A stretch of DNA of 64,000 nt from Dyadobacter jiangsuensis (GTDB lineage: Bacteria; Bacteroidota; Bacteroidia; Cytophagales; Spirosomataceae): NCBI RefSeq assembly GCF_003014695.1, contig NZ_PYAS01000004.1, forward strand, positions 547,305 to 611,304, given 5' to 3'. Both the position numbers and the translations under genes were made by a program. The notes below the pieces were generated by a model that saw nothing but the letters and a program-made list of their open reading frames with translations, was not told the DNA's origin and made no database searches. Positions within the stretch are counted from its first letter, which is position 1; the number at the start of each line of letters is the position of its first letter. This document shows, in pieces, positions 26,811-34,882 of the stretch.

Positions 26811-28253
26811 TCAAAACGGCCCCTTCGCATTCACGCGATCCGCATTTCTGGCGGCGCCGGGCATTTCGCCGCGCTTGTCCTTCGCGGGTAGCGGCTCGCC
26901 GGTTTCGCGGTCGTACCAGTCGGGGGTGAGATGCTCGGGAACGGTATCGCCGGTGTCGTGCTGCCATTGGGCTAGTACCTTTTTCAAAGTTTGGATTTGT
27001 TTGGAATAAGTCTGGTTTCCAAGCAGGTTCTCGACTTGCGCAGGGTCCTTGAAATTGTCGAAGAACTCTTCCGAGGGGCGCGGTACCTTAAAGGCGTCGT
27101 CCTGCAACGGGCTTAACTTGCCGGTTTTCCGTGCGGCTTTCAAGGCTTTGGCCGACGGGCTCTGGTTGGCGTCGATGGGGCCGCCATTGTCGAGTTGCCG
27201 CCTTTTATTGATGATGTATAAAAAATCTTTCGTGCGTACGGCGCGCTCGTAAGCTTCGTAATCATGCCAGTTGTGTTCTGCGAATATATAGTTTCTGAAT
27301 TCCTGAGCCGGATTTTTGAACAACTGCAAAAAGCTTTTGCCCTGGAAAGTCGGCCCGGCACTGATACCTGCGACGGCAAGTAATGTCGGTGCAATGTCCA
27401 CAGCGCTGACCAGGCTCTGGCAGGTTTGGTCGGCCCCGATTCCCGCCGGCCATTTCACGAGGAACGGCGTTTTAATGCCGGCGTCCGTCAGCCGTGTTTT
27501 GCTTCCCGGGAAAGGACGTCCGTTGTCGGCTGTGAAAATGATGAGGGTATTATCTGAAAGTCCCTGGGCGGCAAGTTCTTTTTCCAATTCTCCTACATAA
27601 TGGTCCAGCCGGGCTATTTCATTGTAATACGAAACCAGGTCTGCCCGCGTCTCGCGCGTATCTACGAGCGTAGGCGGCACCTCTACGTCACGCGCGGGAT
27701 CGTGCTGCGGGCCGTTGGTCGATGCCGACCAGGGCCGGTGGGCATCGTAAGGCGAGAGCCAGAAGAAGAACGGCTTGTTGCGAGGTCTGGCTTTCAGGAG
27801 GTTAATCCATTGTACTTCACCGCCTTCTCCATTCTGTGCCTGGTTTACCAGCAATGTATCGTAAGCACGCCGCGTGTTGGGCCCTTCGTGCCATTTGCCG
27901 GCCAATGCCGTGTAATATCCTTTCTGTTTCAATAGCTCAGGGAAGTATTTCAAATGTGCCGGGAGTGGGGAATGCAACTCAGCCGCACCGGTATTGTGCG
28001 GGTACCGGCCCGTGAGGATGCTCGTACGGCTGGGGCTGCACGAGCTGGCTGTGAGGAACATATTGGTGAACTTGATGCCTTCCCGGGCGAGCTTGTTGAG
28101 GTTCGGTGTTTTCACTTTGCCATTCCCATATGCGCCGATATCGTCCCAGCTGATGTCGTCGCCGATGATGAATATGATATTGACCGGCTGTGCGGCCTGC
28201 GCAGCAATGCTGGTCAAAAGCCATGCAAGCAGAAGAAAATAGCGACGTGTCAT
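26811..28253 (-). CDS. secreted sulfatase (S1 family)
   Basis: 480 residues from the ATG at 28253 (MTRRYFLLLAWLLTSIAAQA, signal peptide); an ATG at 28301 adds 16 residues inside the control region. NIIFIIGDDISWDDIGAYG carries metal Asp32/Asp33 and SSCSPSRTSILTGRYPHNTG carries the formylglycine Cys72. FTADNGRPFPGSKTRLTDAG is the second metal site. The length fits single-domain S1 sulfatases. Head-to-tail with no other gene; its promoter shares the 28254-28386 region with the divergent ArsR operon. Confidence 0.93.
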   Translation of the reverse strand: MTRRYFLLLAWLLTSIAAQAAQPVNIIFIIGDDISWDDIGAYGNGKVKTPNLNKLAREGIKFTNMFLTASSCSPSRTSILTGRYPHNTGAAELHSPLPAHLKYFPELLKQKGYYTALAGKWHEGPNTRRAYDTLLVNQAQNGEGGEVQWINLLKARPRNKPFFFWLSPYDAHRPWSASTNGPQHDPARDVEVPPTLVDTRETRADLVSYYNEIARLDHYVGELEKELAAQGLSDNTLIIFTADNGRPFPGSKTRLTDAGIKTPFLVKWPAGIGADQTCQSLVSAVDIAPTLLAVAGISAGPTFQGKSFLQLFKNPAQEFRNYIFAEHNWHDYEAYERAVRTKDFLYIINKRRQLDNGGPIDANQSPSAKALKAARKTGKLSPLQDDAFKVPRPSEEFFDNFKDPAQVENLLGNQTYSKQIQTLKKVLAQWQHDTGDTVPEHLTPDWYDRETGEPLPAKDKRGEMPGAARNADRVNAKGPF

Positions 28254-28336
28254 GTTTCCGGGATTATATTGAAAAGACCCAATGCGTTCACAAAAAGCCA
28301 TTTAACTATTAATTTTTCAAAAAAAATCATAAAAAA

Positions 28337-28383
28337 TTTGCGTAGTTAAGTGGCTACATATAGATTTGTAGTCAAATAACTAC
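28337..28383 (+). promoter_or_regulatory. Bacteroidota-type promoter overlapped by two 16-bp operators of the ArsR operon
   Basis: TTTG (28337-28340) and TAGATTTG (28361-28368) are spaced 20 bp apart, the canonical Bacteroidota promoter. GTAGTTAAGTGGCTAC (28342-28357) fills the spacer, and GTAGTCAAATAACTAC (28368-28383) begins on the last base of the second box; both are GTAG-N8-CTAC palindromes. Outer arms GCGTAGTTA and TAACTACGC (28340-28348, 28377-28385) also pair. The ArsR start codon is at 28387. Confidence 0.8.
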
Positions 28384-28386
28384 GCA

Positions 28387-28710
28387 ATGAACCTGAGACG
28401 AGATGTATTTCAAGCCATAGCAGACCCGACCAGAAGGGCGATCCTGCTACTGTTGGCGTCGCAATCCCTGACCGCAGGGGCGATCGCCTCGAACTTCGAT
28501 ACTGCCAGGCCAACGGTTTCCAAGCATTTGCAGATACTCACCGAATGCGAATTGCTGAAACAGGAGCAGACCGGCCGGGAAATTTACTATCACTTAAATC
28601 CCAACAAAATGAAAGAGATCGCCGACTTCATCGAGCCTTTCCGGCAAATGTGGGATGACCGGTTCAACAAGCTGGAATCCATTATGAAAAACTATCAATC
28701 CAAAAAATAA
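28387..28710 (+). CDS. ArsR family transcriptional repressor
   Basis: 107 residues. Winged [43 protein letters not shown] and the wing [18 protein letters not shown]. The metal-type ELCVCDL box of arsenic sensors is absent, so this belongs to the non-metal SRPBCC-linked ArsR group. It heads a run of five closely spaced genes up to 30762 and is preceded by two operator-like palindromes. Neighbour SRPBCC gene starts 6 bp after the stop. Confidence 0.94.
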   Translation: MNLRRDVFQAIADPTRRAILLLLASQSLTAGAIASNFDTARPTVSKHLQILTECELLKQEQTGREIYYHLNPNKMKEIADFIEPFRQMWDDRFNKLESIMKNYQSKK

Positions 28711-28716
28711 CGAAAC

Positions 28717-29184
28717 ATGGAACGGAAGACGAAAATCAATGCCCAGGAGGGCAGGCAGGACCTGGTAATAACCCGGGAGTTTGAGCTGCCGCTCGACCTG
28801 CTTTTCAAGGCATACGTAGAGCCGGAGATCGTGGAGCAATGGATGAGTACGAAAGTAGTAAAGCTCGAAAGCAGACCGCACGGGAGCTGGCAGTTTGAAA
28901 CGTCCGACCCGCAGGGCAATGTGGTATTGCGAATGAACGGCGTGATCCACGAATTCGTGCCGGAGCAGAAAATTACGCGCACGTTTCAAATGGAAAATAC
29001 GCCTTACCCGGTGCAGCTCGAATTTCTGGTATTCGAAAGGCTCACCGATGAGACCAGTAAGGTTACCATGCAGATCGTCTACAAGTCGCCGGAAGATCGG
29101 GAGGCCGCGTTGAAACTTCCTTTTGCGGCGGGCATCAATATGGCGCACAACCGCCTGGAACAAGTTGTCAAACAATTAATATAA
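28717..29184 (+). CDS. SRPBCC/AHSA1-like protein
   Basis: 155 residues of the START/SRPBCC fold (AHSA1 type): VITREFELPLDLLFKAYVEP, EQWMSTKVVKLESRPHGSW and TRTFQMENTPYPVQLEFLVF. The small hydrophobic pocket binds lipids or ligands in relatives; role here unknown. Second gene of the ArsR operon, a combination seen repeatedly in bacteria. Next gene starts 6 bp after its stop. Confidence 0.9.
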   Translation: MERKTKINAQEGRQDLVITREFELPLDLLFKAYVEPEIVEQWMSTKVVKLESRPHGSWQFETSDPQGNVVLRMNGVIHEFVPEQKITRTFQMENTPYPVQLEFLVFERLTDETSKVTMQIVYKSPEDREAALKLPFAAGINMAHNRLEQVVKQLI

Positions 29185-29190
29185 ACCACC

Positions 29191-29574
29191 ATGGAAAAGA
29201 GAAACAGAATCATCTACTGGATTTTTACCGCCTGGCTCGCGCTCGGCATGACTTCTACCGGCATTGTGCAGCTCATGAAAATGAAGGAAGAGGTAACAAT
29301 GTTCGCGCACCTGGGTTATCCCGAGTACCTGCTGACGATTATCGGCGTCTGGAAAATTTTGGGCGTAGTTGCAGTACTTATTCCTAATTTCCAGCTTCTG
29401 AAAGAATGGGCGTACGCGGGGTTCTTCTTTTGCATGTCGGGTGCGATCGTTTCGCACATGGCATTGGGCGACCCGATCGGTGAGGTTGCACCGCCGCTTT
29501 TGCTGCTGGTTTTGACGGTAATATCCTGGTATTTCCGCCCGGCAAGCAGAAAGTTGATCCCTGTTCAAATTTAA
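29191..29574 (+). CDS. DoxX-like membrane protein
   Basis: 127 residues with four membrane helices: IIYWIFTAWLALGMTSTGIV, YLLTIIGVWKILGVVAVLIP, WAYAGFFFCMSGAIVSHMAL, PPLLLLVLTVISWYF. Matches the small DoxX-like family found behind ArsR-SRPBCC gene pairs. Function unknown. Gap of 12 bp to the next gene. Confidence 0.88.
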   Translation: MEKRNRIIYWIFTAWLALGMTSTGIVQLMKMKEEVTMFAHLGYPEYLLTIIGVWKILGVVAVLIPNFQLLKEWAYAGFFFCMSGAIVSHMALGDPIGEVAPPLLLLVLTVISWYFRPASRKLIPVQI

Positions 29575-29586
29575 AAGCACCTGATC

Positions 29587-30159
29587 ATGAATAGCAAAGT
29601 CGACGCATATGTAGTCCAGGCCGGGCAATGGCGGGAAATAATAGAAGAATTACGAACCATTGCCATGGACTGCGGGCTGACGGAGGAGTTTAAATGGGGC
29701 AAGCCCTGCTATTCCTTCGAAGGGACCAACATCGTGGTTATCCAGGGGTTCAAAGCCTATTGTGCATTGCTGTTCATGAAAGGTTACCTGCTGAGCGATC
29801 CCGAAAACATCCTGATCAAAACGGGTGAAAATACGAAGGTGGGACGGCAGATACGCTTCGCCACGGCGGAGGATGTTACCGCATTGGAGCCGGTGATTAA
29901 AGCCTACATCCGCGAAGCGGTGCAGGCGGAGCAATCGGGTGTGAAGGTAACGATCGACAAATCATTACCTGCACCGCCGGAATTGCAGGACACTTTCGAT
30001 GAAATCCCCGCATTGAAAAAGGCCTTCGACGCATTGACGCCCGGACGGCAGCGGGCATATATCATCTATTTCACTGCCTCCAAACAAACCCAGACCCGCC
30101 GGCTGCGCATCGAGAAAAATATCGAGCGGATCCTGAATGGTAAAGGTCTGAACGACTAA
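29587..30159 (+). CDS. YdeI/OmpD-associated (DUF1801-like) family protein
   Basis: 190 residues. FKWGKPCYSFEGTNIVVIQG and FKAYCALLFMKGYLLSDP match the iron-chaperone-like DUF1801 fold, and the C-terminal YIIYFTASKQTQTRRLRIEK is the YdeI tail. A cytosolic protein of unknown activity. Fourth gene of the ArsR operon. Confidence 0.88.
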   Translation: MNSKVDAYVVQAGQWREIIEELRTIAMDCGLTEEFKWGKPCYSFEGTNIVVIQGFKAYCALLFMKGYLLSDPENILIKTGENTKVGRQIRFATAEDVTALEPVIKAYIREAVQAEQSGVKVTIDKSLPAPPELQDTFDEIPALKKAFDALTPGRQRAYIIYFTASKQTQTRRLRIEKNIERILNGKGLND

Positions 30160-30195
30160 CGTTTTTTAGTAAGTTAAATTAAAAGAAGAAACACT

Positions 30196-30762
30196 ATGGC
30201 CATTGATAAAAAAGAGCTGTCGGCAGAAGGCCGCGATGAACTGTTTAAAACCTTAAAAACACGTTTTGAAAAACATAAAGGCCGTCACGAGGGCATCAAA
30301 TGGGCCGATGTGGAGGCAAGGTTGAATGCCAAACCGGAAAGATTGTGGTCGCTCGACCAGATGGAGTTGACCGGCGGAGAACCGGACGTGATCGGTTTCG
30401 ATAAAAAGACGGGCGAGTACATTTTCTGCGATTGCGTGGCCGAAAGCCCCAAAGGCCGCAGGAGCCTTTGCTACGACCGTGATGCGTGGGAGTTCAGAAA
30501 AGAACACAAACCGGAAAACACCGCATTGGACATCGCCGCCGAAATAGGTATCGAAATCCTCGATGAAGAAGGATATCGTCATTTGCAGACGCTCGGCAAG
30601 TTTGATCTCAAAACATCGAGCTGGATCAAAACCCCCGCCGATATCCGCAAGCTTGGCGGTGCGGTGTTCTGTGACCGCCGGTACGACACCGTTTTCTACT
30701 ACCACAACGGCGCTGAATCGTATTATGCCGCCAGAGGTTTCCGAGGCACGTTGCGGGTTTAA
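30196..30762 (+). CDS. DUF4256-like protein
   Basis: 188 residues, no signal peptide. MELTGGEPDVIGFDKKTGEY, CVAESPKGRRSLCYDRDAWE and GIEILDEEGYRHLQTLGKFD are the conserved blocks I associate with DUF4256. No catalytic motif is recognised. Last gene of the ArsR operon (36-bp gap upstream). It is followed by a 15-bp inverted repeat that may end the transcript. Confidence 0.82.
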   Translation: MAIDKKELSAEGRDELFKTLKTRFEKHKGRHEGIKWADVEARLNAKPERLWSLDQMELTGGEPDVIGFDKKTGEYIFCDCVAESPKGRRSLCYDRDAWEFRKEHKPENTALDIAAEIGIEILDEEGYRHLQTLGKFDLKTSSWIKTPADIRKLGGAVFCDRRYDTVFYYHNGAESYYAARGFRGTLRV

Positions 30763-30768
30763 GGAGGT

Positions 30769-30811
30769 TAAGCCGTAGGCCGTAAGCTATAAGCTCACGG
30801 CCTACGGCTTA
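30769..30811. repeat. intergenic inverted repeat TAAGCCGTAGGCCGT
   Basis: Perfect 15-bp arms, TAAGCCGTAGGCCGT (30769-30783) and its complement ACGGCCTACGGCTTA (30797-30811), around a 13-nt loop that is itself near-palindromic (AAGCTATAAGCTC). It sits between convergent genes; it has no T-run but could act as a terminator or be a REP-like element. Confidence 0.75.
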
Positions 30812-30815
30812 CTGC

Positions 30816-31805
30816 TTACTGCACAAAATCAATCAGATACCCGTCGATAGTCCGCAATTCATCAGGCGACAGTGCGATATTCATTGCTTGCGCATTGGAA
30901 ATGGCTTGTTCCGTATTGCGCGCACCCGCCAGTACGACGGTAATGCCCTTTTGAAGCGTCGTCCAGCGGAGCACCAGCTGGGCGAGTGTCGCATTCTTTT
31001 CTTCGGCAATGGGCGAGAGCTTTTCGAGCAATCCTTTCACTTTTTCGAGATCGAACTGGCCGAAATAGCCGTTGCGATGATCGTCGCTTTTCAGGGTTTC
31101 GTTCCGGAAATACTTTCCTGACAGTAACCCCCTTTCCATGGGACTGTAAGCGATGATCCCGATGTTATTTTCAACCGTGTAGGGCACCAGTTCCGTCTCA
31201 ATCGCGCGGTTCAGCATGCTGTACGCCACCTGGTTGGAGGCTGGAACGAACGTCTTGGAGGCATCTTTCAGCAATGGTAAGCCATGGTTGGAGACACCCG
31301 CCGCGCGGATTTTCCCCTGCCGGATGAGCGTTTCCATCGCCTCCATAGTCTCATCAATTGGCGTGGTAATGTCCGGCCAGTGTTGTTGCAACAGGTCGAT
31401 GTAGTCGGTATTCAGCCTTTTGAGGCTTTCTTCCACTTCTTTGATAATATTCGCTTTCGAGGAGTATTTGTAAACCGAAAGGTTTTGGCCATTGTCTTCG
31501 ATATCAAAAAAATGAGCGCCGTTTCGGCCATTACTGCCGTCCCAAACGAGCCCGAACTTGGTAAGGATCTGCACTTTCGTCCGGTCTATGCCTTTTAATG
31601 CGTCCGCAATCAGCTCTTCACTCAAACCGAAGCCGTAAAACGGAGCGGTATCCAATGAAGTAACCCCGTGATCGATTGAGGCGTGAATCGCTTCGATCGA
31701 GTCTTTTTTCTCATTTCCGCCCCACATCGTGCCGCCAATGGCAAACGCGCCGTAAGTGATTGCTGACAGTTGGAGGTCGGTATTTCCTAATGTTCTGTAT
31801 TCCAT
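30816..31805 (-). CDS. aldo/keto reductase
   Basis: 329 residues from the ATG at 31805 (MEYRTLGNTDLQLSAITYGA); the ATG at 31814 adds MIK only. Family landmarks: Asp-Tyr-Lys-His tetrad positions in TSLDTAPFYGFGLSEELI and QILTKFG, LQQHWPDI, AAGVSNHGLP, and IIAYSPMERGLLSGKYF for cofactor binding. NADPH-dependent reduction of an aldehyde or ketone, substrate unknown. Similar to oxidoreductases acting on sugars or galactosides. Confidence 0.92.
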   Translation of the reverse strand: MEYRTLGNTDLQLSAITYGAFAIGGTMWGGNEKKDSIEAIHASIDHGVTSLDTAPFYGFGLSEELIADALKGIDRTKVQILTKFGLVWDGSNGRNGAHFFDIEDNGQNLSVYKYSSKANIIKEVEESLKRLNTDYIDLLQQHWPDITTPIDETMEAMETLIRQGKIRAAGVSNHGLPLLKDASKTFVPASNQVAYSMLNRAIETELVPYTVENNIGIIAYSPMERGLLSGKYFRNETLKSDDHRNGYFGQFDLEKVKGLLEKLSPIAEEKNATLAQLVLRWTTLQKGITVVLAGARNTEQAISNAQAMNIALSPDELRTIDGYLIDFVQ

Positions 31806-31995
31806 TTTGATCAATGTGATATTTCCGGCTACAAAAATCCGTCGAATTGATGTATCCTCAAAATAACATAGATCATAGGTTTCTATAAGTGTAGTGATAG
31901 CTCATGTAACTGGCTATATCTTTTTTTACATTGCCGCTGCCCGTAGCCGTCGTTTTTAAGCTTTTCATATTATATTTGAATGTTCTTAATTAAAC

Positions 31996-32011
31996 TAATT
32001 ATAAATAATTA
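31996..32011. promoter_or_regulatory. AT-rich palindrome upstream of the PepSY operon
   Basis: TAATTATAAATAATTA is a perfect 16-nt palindrome with 7-bp arms, 18 bp past a TATATTTG box (31971-31978) and 61 bp before the first gene. Placement fits an operator; an iron regulator is plausible given the operon but the sequence is not a full Fur box. The rest of 31806-32072 holds no gene. Confidence 0.4.
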
Positions 32012-32072
32012 CAAATAACCGATTTTAAATTAACCTGTTAAGGTGCTGATTGTGCACCATCTCCGTTAACCT

Positions 32073-32405
32073 ATGTTCAGTACCATCTGTTTACTCTTCT
32101 TACTCGGGTTCATGTTCTGGATGAACACCTCTACGCGAATCTCCTGGCCCGATAAAAATGCCGTCATGGCCTTTATGGCCGCTAACCCATCGTACAGCCG
32201 TGTTGCGGCGGGGGCATTGTTTGCGATTGCTACCGGCCTGTGTGTGGGTTTGATGGGGGCGGGGAGCGGCCTCTTCGCTGCGGTTGTGATCCTGATGACA
32301 GCCGGCTCTGTGTCTGTGCTTTTTTTTCCGTTCCGTTACTTCGGGTCGGTGGGAGTCGCGATACTTTACCTGTGTGCGGTGACGCTCGAACTTGTTATCA
32401 ACTGA
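32073..32405 (+). CDS. small membrane protein of the PepSY iron-uptake operon (DUF3325-like)
   Basis: 110 residues, three membrane helices (STICLLFLLGFMFWMN, AAGALFAIATGLCVGLMG, SGLFAAVVILMTAGSVSVLF, VGVAILYLCAVTLELVI suggest three to four). Similar in size and position to DUF3325 proteins, which neighbour DUF3649 and PepSY genes. Start of a three-gene operon. Confidence 0.75.
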   Translation: MFSTICLLFLLGFMFWMNTSTRISWPDKNAVMAFMAANPSYSRVAAGALFAIATGLCVGLMGAGSGLFAAVVILMTAGSVSVLFFPFRYFGSVGVAILYLCAVTLELVIN

Positions 32406-32409
32406 TTTT

Positions 32410-32709
32410 ATGCCTGCCAATAAGAAATACCTGACCCAATCGCCCTGGCTGCGGCTGAGCAAAATCCTCGCCGGCAGTATCGGCGGGTATGCCGTTATGA
32501 TGAGCCTGCATTTATTTTTCACAGCTTTCCTGCCCAAAGAAGACGTGATCATCACGGCCTGTTTTACCGGTTATATCCTGTGGGCTTTTCTGCTGCTTTA
32601 TGCATTCATCGCCACGAACGTATGGCGTGTGTGGGGACTTTACATTCTTCTGACTATCGTATTTGCACTGCCTTATCTACTGAAATTCAACCTTAACCAT
32701 GGATCCTAG
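32410..32709 (+). CDS. DUF3649-like membrane protein
   Basis: 99 residues from the ATG at 32410 (MPANKKYLTQSPWLRLSKIL). Helices IGGYAVMMSLHLFFTAFL, DVIITACFTGYILWAFLLLY and GLYILLTIVFALPYLL. DUF3649 proteins accompany PiuB-type PepSY permeases. Its last 11 bp overlap the PepSY gene start, indicating coupled translation. Confidence 0.82.
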   Translation: MPANKKYLTQSPWLRLSKILAGSIGGYAVMMSLHLFFTAFLPKEDVIITACFTGYILWAFLLLYAFIATNVWRVWGLYILLTIVFALPYLLKFNLNHGS

Positions 32710-34381
32710 GAAGTATAACATCTATTTTCACACCCACACCATCAGCGGGATCATCATTGCCGCGGTGTTGTATGTCATATTTTTTGCAGGATCTTTTTCC
32801 TTTTTCAAAGATGATATTGCTGCCTGGCAAAAGGGGCGGTCGGAAGTAGGGCACCAGTTTGACCCGCCATACAACCACCTGCTCGACTCACTTTCGCAGC
32901 ATTATAATCTCCGGGGGCGCAACTTCAATTTTTATCTGCTGCGCCAGGGCCAGGGGACATACGTGGATATGACGGCCTCGCAGGACACGACCATCAGCAA
33001 GCCCAAGCCGAAACCTAAAAAGGAGGAAGGACGACGGAAAAGAGGGAGGAGGGACGATGACGACGCGGCTTATTTCCGCTACCATTTTGCCGATAAAAAG
33101 GCTGGCGACTATTCCGATAGTTATGATATGGCGGAGTTTTTGTACCGCCTGCATTTCCTGGCGCAGCTGAACCAGGTCGGTATCAATATCGGTACGCCAT
33201 TCGGCTACCTGGTAGCAGGTATCGTCGCATTCCTTTTCCTTTTCGCGCTGATTACCGGCTTGTTGCTGCATTGGGACAAGATCAAATCCAATTTCTTCCT
33301 GTTCAGGCCGATGAGCAAATGGAAGACGGTCTGGACGGATATGCACACTGTTCTGGGGGTAATCGGTTTCCCGTTCCAGCTGGTGTTTGCGGTGACAGGC
33401 GTGGTGCTGATCGTGAACTACGTGTTGCTCGCTCCATTTGCCAACCTGCTCTACAACGGCGATTCCGACAAGCTGTACGAAAGCCTGCAATACAACAAGA
33501 CCATTAAGGTGGATTACACCTACAAGCCCAAGAACGGGACCTTCGACATGGATGCATTCGTGGGGAAATGGCAGAAGGAGTGGAAAGACGCTAAAATCTC
33601 CCGCATTTACATCCGCAATTACATGGATGAGAGCATGCAGGTGAGCCTGGAAGCCAAACCGAACGCCGAGACCAACTTCGCCGGATCGGGATTTGCGACG
33701 GTCAACATTGCCAGCGGAAAAGTGCTGGAACAAAAGTCGCCCAATACCGACGGAAACTACATCGACGGCGTCAAGAGCCTGGTGTACCACCTGCATTTCG
33801 GAGATTTCGGTGGGAAGCCGCTGCGGATCGTGTTCTTCCTGCTGGGGCTGATGGGCTGCGCGGTGATCATTTCGGGCATTATGATCTGGCTGGTGGCACG
33901 CGACAAGGTCGCTACCGAGCTCCGCAAGCGCCGGTTCAATTTTTGGGCGAGCAACTTCTTCCTGGCGGCTTGTCTGAGTATGTTACCGGTAACGGCCTTT
34001 ACTTTTATCATGGTCAAAATGCTCGATCACGTCGATCAGGCAGTGATTTACCGAACCTATTTTTACAGCTGGCTAGGGCTGGGTGTTTACCTGATGGCGC
34101 TCCGCAGCCTGCCGCGGATGAACCGACATACCCTGATCCTTTCGGCTGTCCTTTGCCTGGGCGTACCCATTGCCAACGGCATTTCCTCCGGTCTCTGGAT
34201 CTGGAACACCTGGCAGCAGGGGGCTTTTGATATTTTCTTTATCGACGCCCTGTTTATCGTGCTCGCAGGTTCGTGCGCATATGCATTCACCCGTGTGAAT
34301 GCGGAGGCGAAGACTTTCAAGGTGCTCAGCCTGCGCAAAGCGCCCGAAAAAGTGTTAAAGACAAGCGTGGTCAGAGAATAG
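32699..34381 (+). CDS. PepSY-associated membrane protein (PiuB-type iron uptake)
   Basis: 560 residues. Helix 1 is IIIAAVLYVIFFAGSFSFF; then a periplasmic segment with a Lys/Arg/Asp-rich stretch (residues 102-120); PepSY-type TM pairs (LVAGIVAFLFLFALITGLLL, VLGVIGFPFQLVFAVTGVVL); periplasmic PepSY region; then more helices (VFFLLGLMGCAVIISGIMIW, NFFLAACLSMLPVTAFTF and others). Relatives are linked with siderophore or ferric-ion uptake, often as inner-membrane ferric-siderophore reductases. No siderophore receptor is adjacent. Convergent with the HxlR gene, 9 bp apart. Confidence 0.88.
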   Translation: MDPRKYNIYFHTHTISGIIIAAVLYVIFFAGSFSFFKDDIAAWQKGRSEVGHQFDPPYNHLLDSLSQHYNLRGRNFNFYLLRQGQGTYVDMTASQDTTISKPKPKPKKEEGRRKRGRRDDDDAAYFRYHFADKKAGDYSDSYDMAEFLYRLHFLAQLNQVGINIGTPFGYLVAGIVAFLFLFALITGLLLHWDKIKSNFFLFRPMSKWKTVWTDMHTVLGVIGFPFQLVFAVTGVVLIVNYVLLAPFANLLYNGDSDKLYESLQYNKTIKVDYTYKPKNGTFDMDAFVGKWQKEWKDAKISRIYIRNYMDESMQVSLEAKPNAETNFAGSGFATVNIASGKVLEQKSPNTDGNYIDGVKSLVYHLHFGDFGGKPLRIVFFLLGLMGCAVIISGIMIWLVARDKVATELRKRRFNFWASNFFLAACLSMLPVTAFTFIMVKMLDHVDQAVIYRTYFYSWLGLGVYLMALRSLPRMNRHTLILSAVLCLGVPIANGISSGLWIWNTWQQGAFDIFFIDALFIVLAGSCAYAFTRVNAEAKTFKVLSLRKAPEKVLKTSVVRE

Positions 34382-34390
34382 GGTGACGCC

Positions 34391-34771
34391 TCACCGGGAC
34401 GGCGTTTGCCGCTGGTAATCCTCGCCCCATGCACAAAGCGAATCCATGATGGGGATCAGGCTTTTGCCGATCTCTGTCAGCTTGTACTCCACCCGCGGCG
34501 GTGATTCTGCATAGGCCTCGCGCAGCAGAATGCCGTCCCGTTCCAATTGCTTCAACTGTGCCGTAAGCGTCGCCTGCGTAATGTGGGGAAGCTTGCGGCG
34601 CAGCACACCGAAACGCATCGGGCACTCCTCCCGGATCTTGTTCAGGAGCATCAGCTTCCATTTCCCGCCGATGATATCGAGCGTGATATTCATGTTGCAA
34701 TTTTTTTCTGCAAAAGCATCAGAATCTTCATCTGTAATCGACTGATCTGCAATAATAGTATCGTTCGCCAT
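34391..34771 (-). CDS. HxlR family transcriptional regulator
   Basis: 126 residues. Winged HTH of the HxlR family: TLDIIGGKWKLMLLNKIREE, RFGVLRRKLPHITQATLTAQ, QLERDGILLREAYAESPPRV, EYKLTEIGKSLIPIMDSLCA. A cysteine (CNMN at about residue 25) sits before the HTH, as in redox/quinone-sensing members such as YodB/HypR. Divergent from the MFS gene (34883), so it probably controls it. Confidence 0.92.
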   Translation of the reverse strand: MANDTIIADQSITDEDSDAFAEKNCNMNITLDIIGGKWKLMLLNKIREECPMRFGVLRRKLPHITQATLTAQLKQLERDGILLREAYAESPPRVEYKLTEIGKSLIPIMDSLCAWGEDYQRQTPSR

Positions 34772-34840
34772 ACCTGGTATCGTCTTATAAACTACTTGAT
34801 TACGAGCGTTGGCAGCCTGAATTTTGGCTGCAATTGAATG

Positions 34841-34856
34841 CGAACCGATCGTTTCG
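34841..34856. promoter_or_regulatory. imperfect palindrome between HxlR and MFS genes
   Basis: CGAACCGATCGTTTCG: palindrome with one mismatched pair, in the 111-bp divergent region 34772-34882, 26 bp before the MFS start. Candidate HxlR operator. Confidence 0.4.
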
Positions 34857-34882
34857 GAACGCCCTGATCATCCAACAACGCA

